64,000 nt of DNA from contig CAYWZW010000007.1 of assembly GCA_964462945.1 (NCBI GenBank), positions 58,105-122,104 of the forward strand, given 5' to 3'. This document shows, one piece after another, positions 62,291 through 64,000 of this stretch. Position numbers and translations under genes: made by a program. This DNA comes from GCA-020343675 sp964462945 (GTDB lineage Bacteria; Planctomycetota; Phycisphaerae; Sedimentisphaerales; Anaerobacaceae). The notes beneath the pieces are model-generated. The model was not told the DNA's origin and did no database searches. It saw only the letters and a program-made list of their open reading frames with translations. Positions within the stretch are counted from its first letter, which is position 1; every line of letters begins with the position of its first letter.

Positions 62291-64000
62291 TGGCCGATAA
62301 CCGAAACCAAGATGTGGCCGTAGTGGGCAGCCCATCGACTAATACTGAACTTACGCTGGATTTGCTTCAGGAAGCTACAGAAGAACGCTTAGTGGGCGCA
62401 CTAACAGCCTTTGAAGCAACCCAGAATGGTCAACCCATCATTTCGGTGGGCCAAATTGTTGGGATCGAGTTGAGGAACCGGTGGCACGAGGACTCGGTAT
62501 TTAGAAATCTCATTAAACGAACCGGTGAGATTCCACCAATTACGAACCGGCAAGATACAAGAACCGCTGATCTGGTAGTGGGGGCGACCTTCAAGCAGGT
62601 GGAGACTCGATACGACCCCGAAGTCCTCGGAATGGTCCCACCAACGGGGACACGGGTCTCCAGAATTGACCAGAATTTGCTGGATAAGCTGTTGTCTGTA
62701 TACCAATCTGAGATTGTCTACCTTGGGCGAGCTTACGCTAATGACATACTCTATCCAATGTGGTTCAAACACTTCGGTAGCGGAGATGGTGGAGCGGGGG
62801 AAGCATACCATATCGGAGTTTTCGGAAAAACTGGCTCTGGCAAGTCCGGCCTAGCCAAGATGATGTTGTGTGCTTACGCTAGACATCCGAATCTTGGGAT
62901 TCTGGTCATTGACCCCCAAGGTGAATTCACCGAGGAATTCCGAGGACATCCACAAGGAAGACAACGTTTCCCTCTCTGCGATGTAGTAGTCAGGCAGGGA
63001 AGGTCGATTCAAATCTACAGCATCTCAGATATTCAGCTTGACGACTGGACCACTTTTGAGGAAATGCTTTGTTCACTGCGGTTCCTTGAACAACTCGGCA
63101 TTCCCAGCCGTTCCGCCGATAACGCAAGGAAAGCAGCAGAGGTTATACGAAATGCTTTGGAGGGCACACACAGGTTAGACAATCTGGGAACAGAACAGGC
63201 TTTGAATGATGCCTTGAGTGCAGTGGCCGACCAAAACAATGCGACATACATATATTCCCAGCAGCGCTCCCGCGAGCTACAGCAGAGAGTCCAGCGACTT
63301 CAGGCTGACCAAAACCGACGTACTCAGGTTTTCAACCAATCATGGCAGCCAATTTGCCGACTTTTTACGACTGGAGAAAATCGTCGCCGATTGTTTAACT
63401 ATGGGTCCCAAGATAACCCAGGCATTGTGGACATGCTTCTTGGAACAGCAGGGAACTCTGGGCAGGCGCGCCCTGTGGTAGTCATAGACATTTCTCGGCA
63501 AGGAAACCAACGATTCTGGTCAGAGGAACTCCAGCGCCGCATACTGGGCAAGCTACTCAACTGTCTGATCTCGCAAGCAACTGCAAGTCTGACAACAGGC
63601 CAAAGTGCGAACGTCCTCGTGCTTCTAGACGAGGCACACCGCCACGCCCCAAGTGGCAGACTTGACGAAGATTCCGAAGGTGAGCGGTTGAGATCTCTGC
63701 TCCGAAGAGCTATTCGAGAAACCAGGAAATATGGGATTGGATGGTTCTTCATCAGCCAGACATTAGGCGGATTGGACAACGAAATCCTACAGCAGCTTCG
63801 CATATTGGCGTTCGGATTCGGTCTTGCCATGGGCGCTGAATTTGATCGATTGCGTGATTTCGTAGGTGGAGACAAGAGGGCTCTCGAATTGTACCAGTCT
63901 TTCCGCGACCCCCAGAGCTTCCCACGACGCGAACTTCAAGAGTTTCCATTCATGGCGGTAGGGCCCGTTTCGCCTTTGGCATTCAGTGGGAAACCCCTGT
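62290..64000 (+). CDS. herA: HerA-like DNA translocase (C-terminus outside window)
   Basis: 570 codons to the edge. N-terminal HAS-barrel-like region (about 35-120), P-loop GKTGSGKS (179-186), VIDPQGEF (207-214), Walker B LVLLDEAH (443-450), and RRAIRETRKYGIGWFFISQ, the HerA/FtsK-group arginine finger and sensor region. HerA forms hexamers that pump DNA and activate NurA. Starts in TAATG with nurA. Frame remains open at the last base, so the C-terminal brace is missing from view. Confidence 0.88.
   Translation, partial: MADNRNQDVAVVGSPSTNTELTLDLLQEATEERLVGALTAFEATQNGQPIISVGQIVGIELRNRWHEDSVFRNLIKRTGEIPPITNRQDTRTADLVVGATFKQVETRYDPEVLGMVPPTGTRVSRIDQNLLDKLLSVYQSEIVYLGRAYANDILYPMWFKHFGSGDGGAGEAYHIGVFGKTGSGKSGLAKMMLCAYARHPNLGILVIDPQGEFTEEFRGHPQGRQRFPLCDVVVRQGRSIQIYSISDIQLDDWTTFEEMLCSLRFLEQLGIPSRSADNARKAAEVIRNALEGTHRLDNLGTEQALNDALSAVADQNNATYIYSQQRSRELQQRVQRLQADQNRRTQVFNQSWQPICRLFTTGENRRRLFNYGSQDNPGIVDMLLGTAGNSGQARPVVVIDISRQGNQRFWSEELQRRILGKLLNCLISQATASLTTGQSANVLVLLDEAHRHAPSGRLDEDSEGERLRSLLRRAIRETRKYGIGWFFISQTLGGLDNEILQQLRILAFGFGLAMGAEFDRLRDFVGGDKRALELYQSFRDPQSFPRRELQEFPFMAVGPVSPLAFSGKPL

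Overview
The window looks like a chromosome segment of a Gram-negative environmental bacterium, most likely a planctomycete of the Phycisphaerae type. This is an inference from gene content: an H-X9-DG type prepilin-domain protein, PEP-CTERM sorting signals, two GH78 rhamnosidase-like enzymes, lpxB (outer-membrane lipid A), a type IV pilus/type II secretion operon of unusual composition, and a signal peptidase I carrying a zinc ribbon. All translations and motif calls were made by eye; no database search was run.

Layout. 1-4.1 kb (minus): a GH78 lipoprotein cut by the left edge, and a much enlarged signal peptidase I. 4.7-6.2 kb (plus): an HU-like protein, a cold-shock protein and an HNH endonuclease. 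6.3-19.5 kb (minus): one long pilus/secretion operon, read as PilB, PilC, pilin, three prepilin-like minor components, PilM, PilN, PilO, a ParA-type ATPase, a GspB-like protein and the secretin. 20 kb: tRNA-Leu(CAG) and two multi-pass membrane proteins. 22-26 kb (minus): two PEP-CTERM proteins and a cadherin/Ig-like repeat surface protein. 26.3-30.3 kb (minus): a MacB/LolCDE-like ABC pair and an exported oligoendopeptidase F.

30.3-36.2 kb is an accessory block: repeat-rich non-coding stretches surround a proteasome-fold (Ntn) hydrolase, a NACHT/STAND-like NTPase and a protein of unknown family. Two copies of a 133-bp MITE, each with inverted ends and its own 8-bp flanking repeat, sit around the last two genes. 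36.2-38.4 kb holds an EamA transporter and LpxB. 39-46.6 kb holds a double P-domain exported protein, an ECF sigma factor overlapping a four-zinc-finger membrane anti-sigma candidate, a prepilin-like protein and an exported C39-peptidase-like protein with a cysteine-rich tail.

From about 46.9 kb rightwards the content is more accessory. It starts at a 3' remnant of a tRNA-Ser-like gene (a possible attachment site) and contains a LysM protein, a second GH78 protein, a 21-residue lysine-rich peptide gene, a tandem YgiT-type zinc-finger protein, an E1 alpha/beta dehydrogenase pair whose alpha subunit has a Tat-like leader, and a winged-helix DNA methyltransferase with two small ORFs. At the right edge a tightly coupled plus-strand operon encodes a DruA-like protein (DUF4338), a membrane-anchored protein of unknown family, a NurA-like nuclease and a HerA-like translocase (cut by the edge).

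Best candidates for an undescribed system: (1) the DruA-membrane protein-NurA-HerA operon next to the divergent methyltransferase, 57.1-64.0 kb; (2) the Ntn hydrolase-NACHT/STAND-unknown protein cluster, 31.2-35.3 kb. Both look like anti-phage or mobile-element conflict modules by architecture and setting; neither function is shown by sequence alone.
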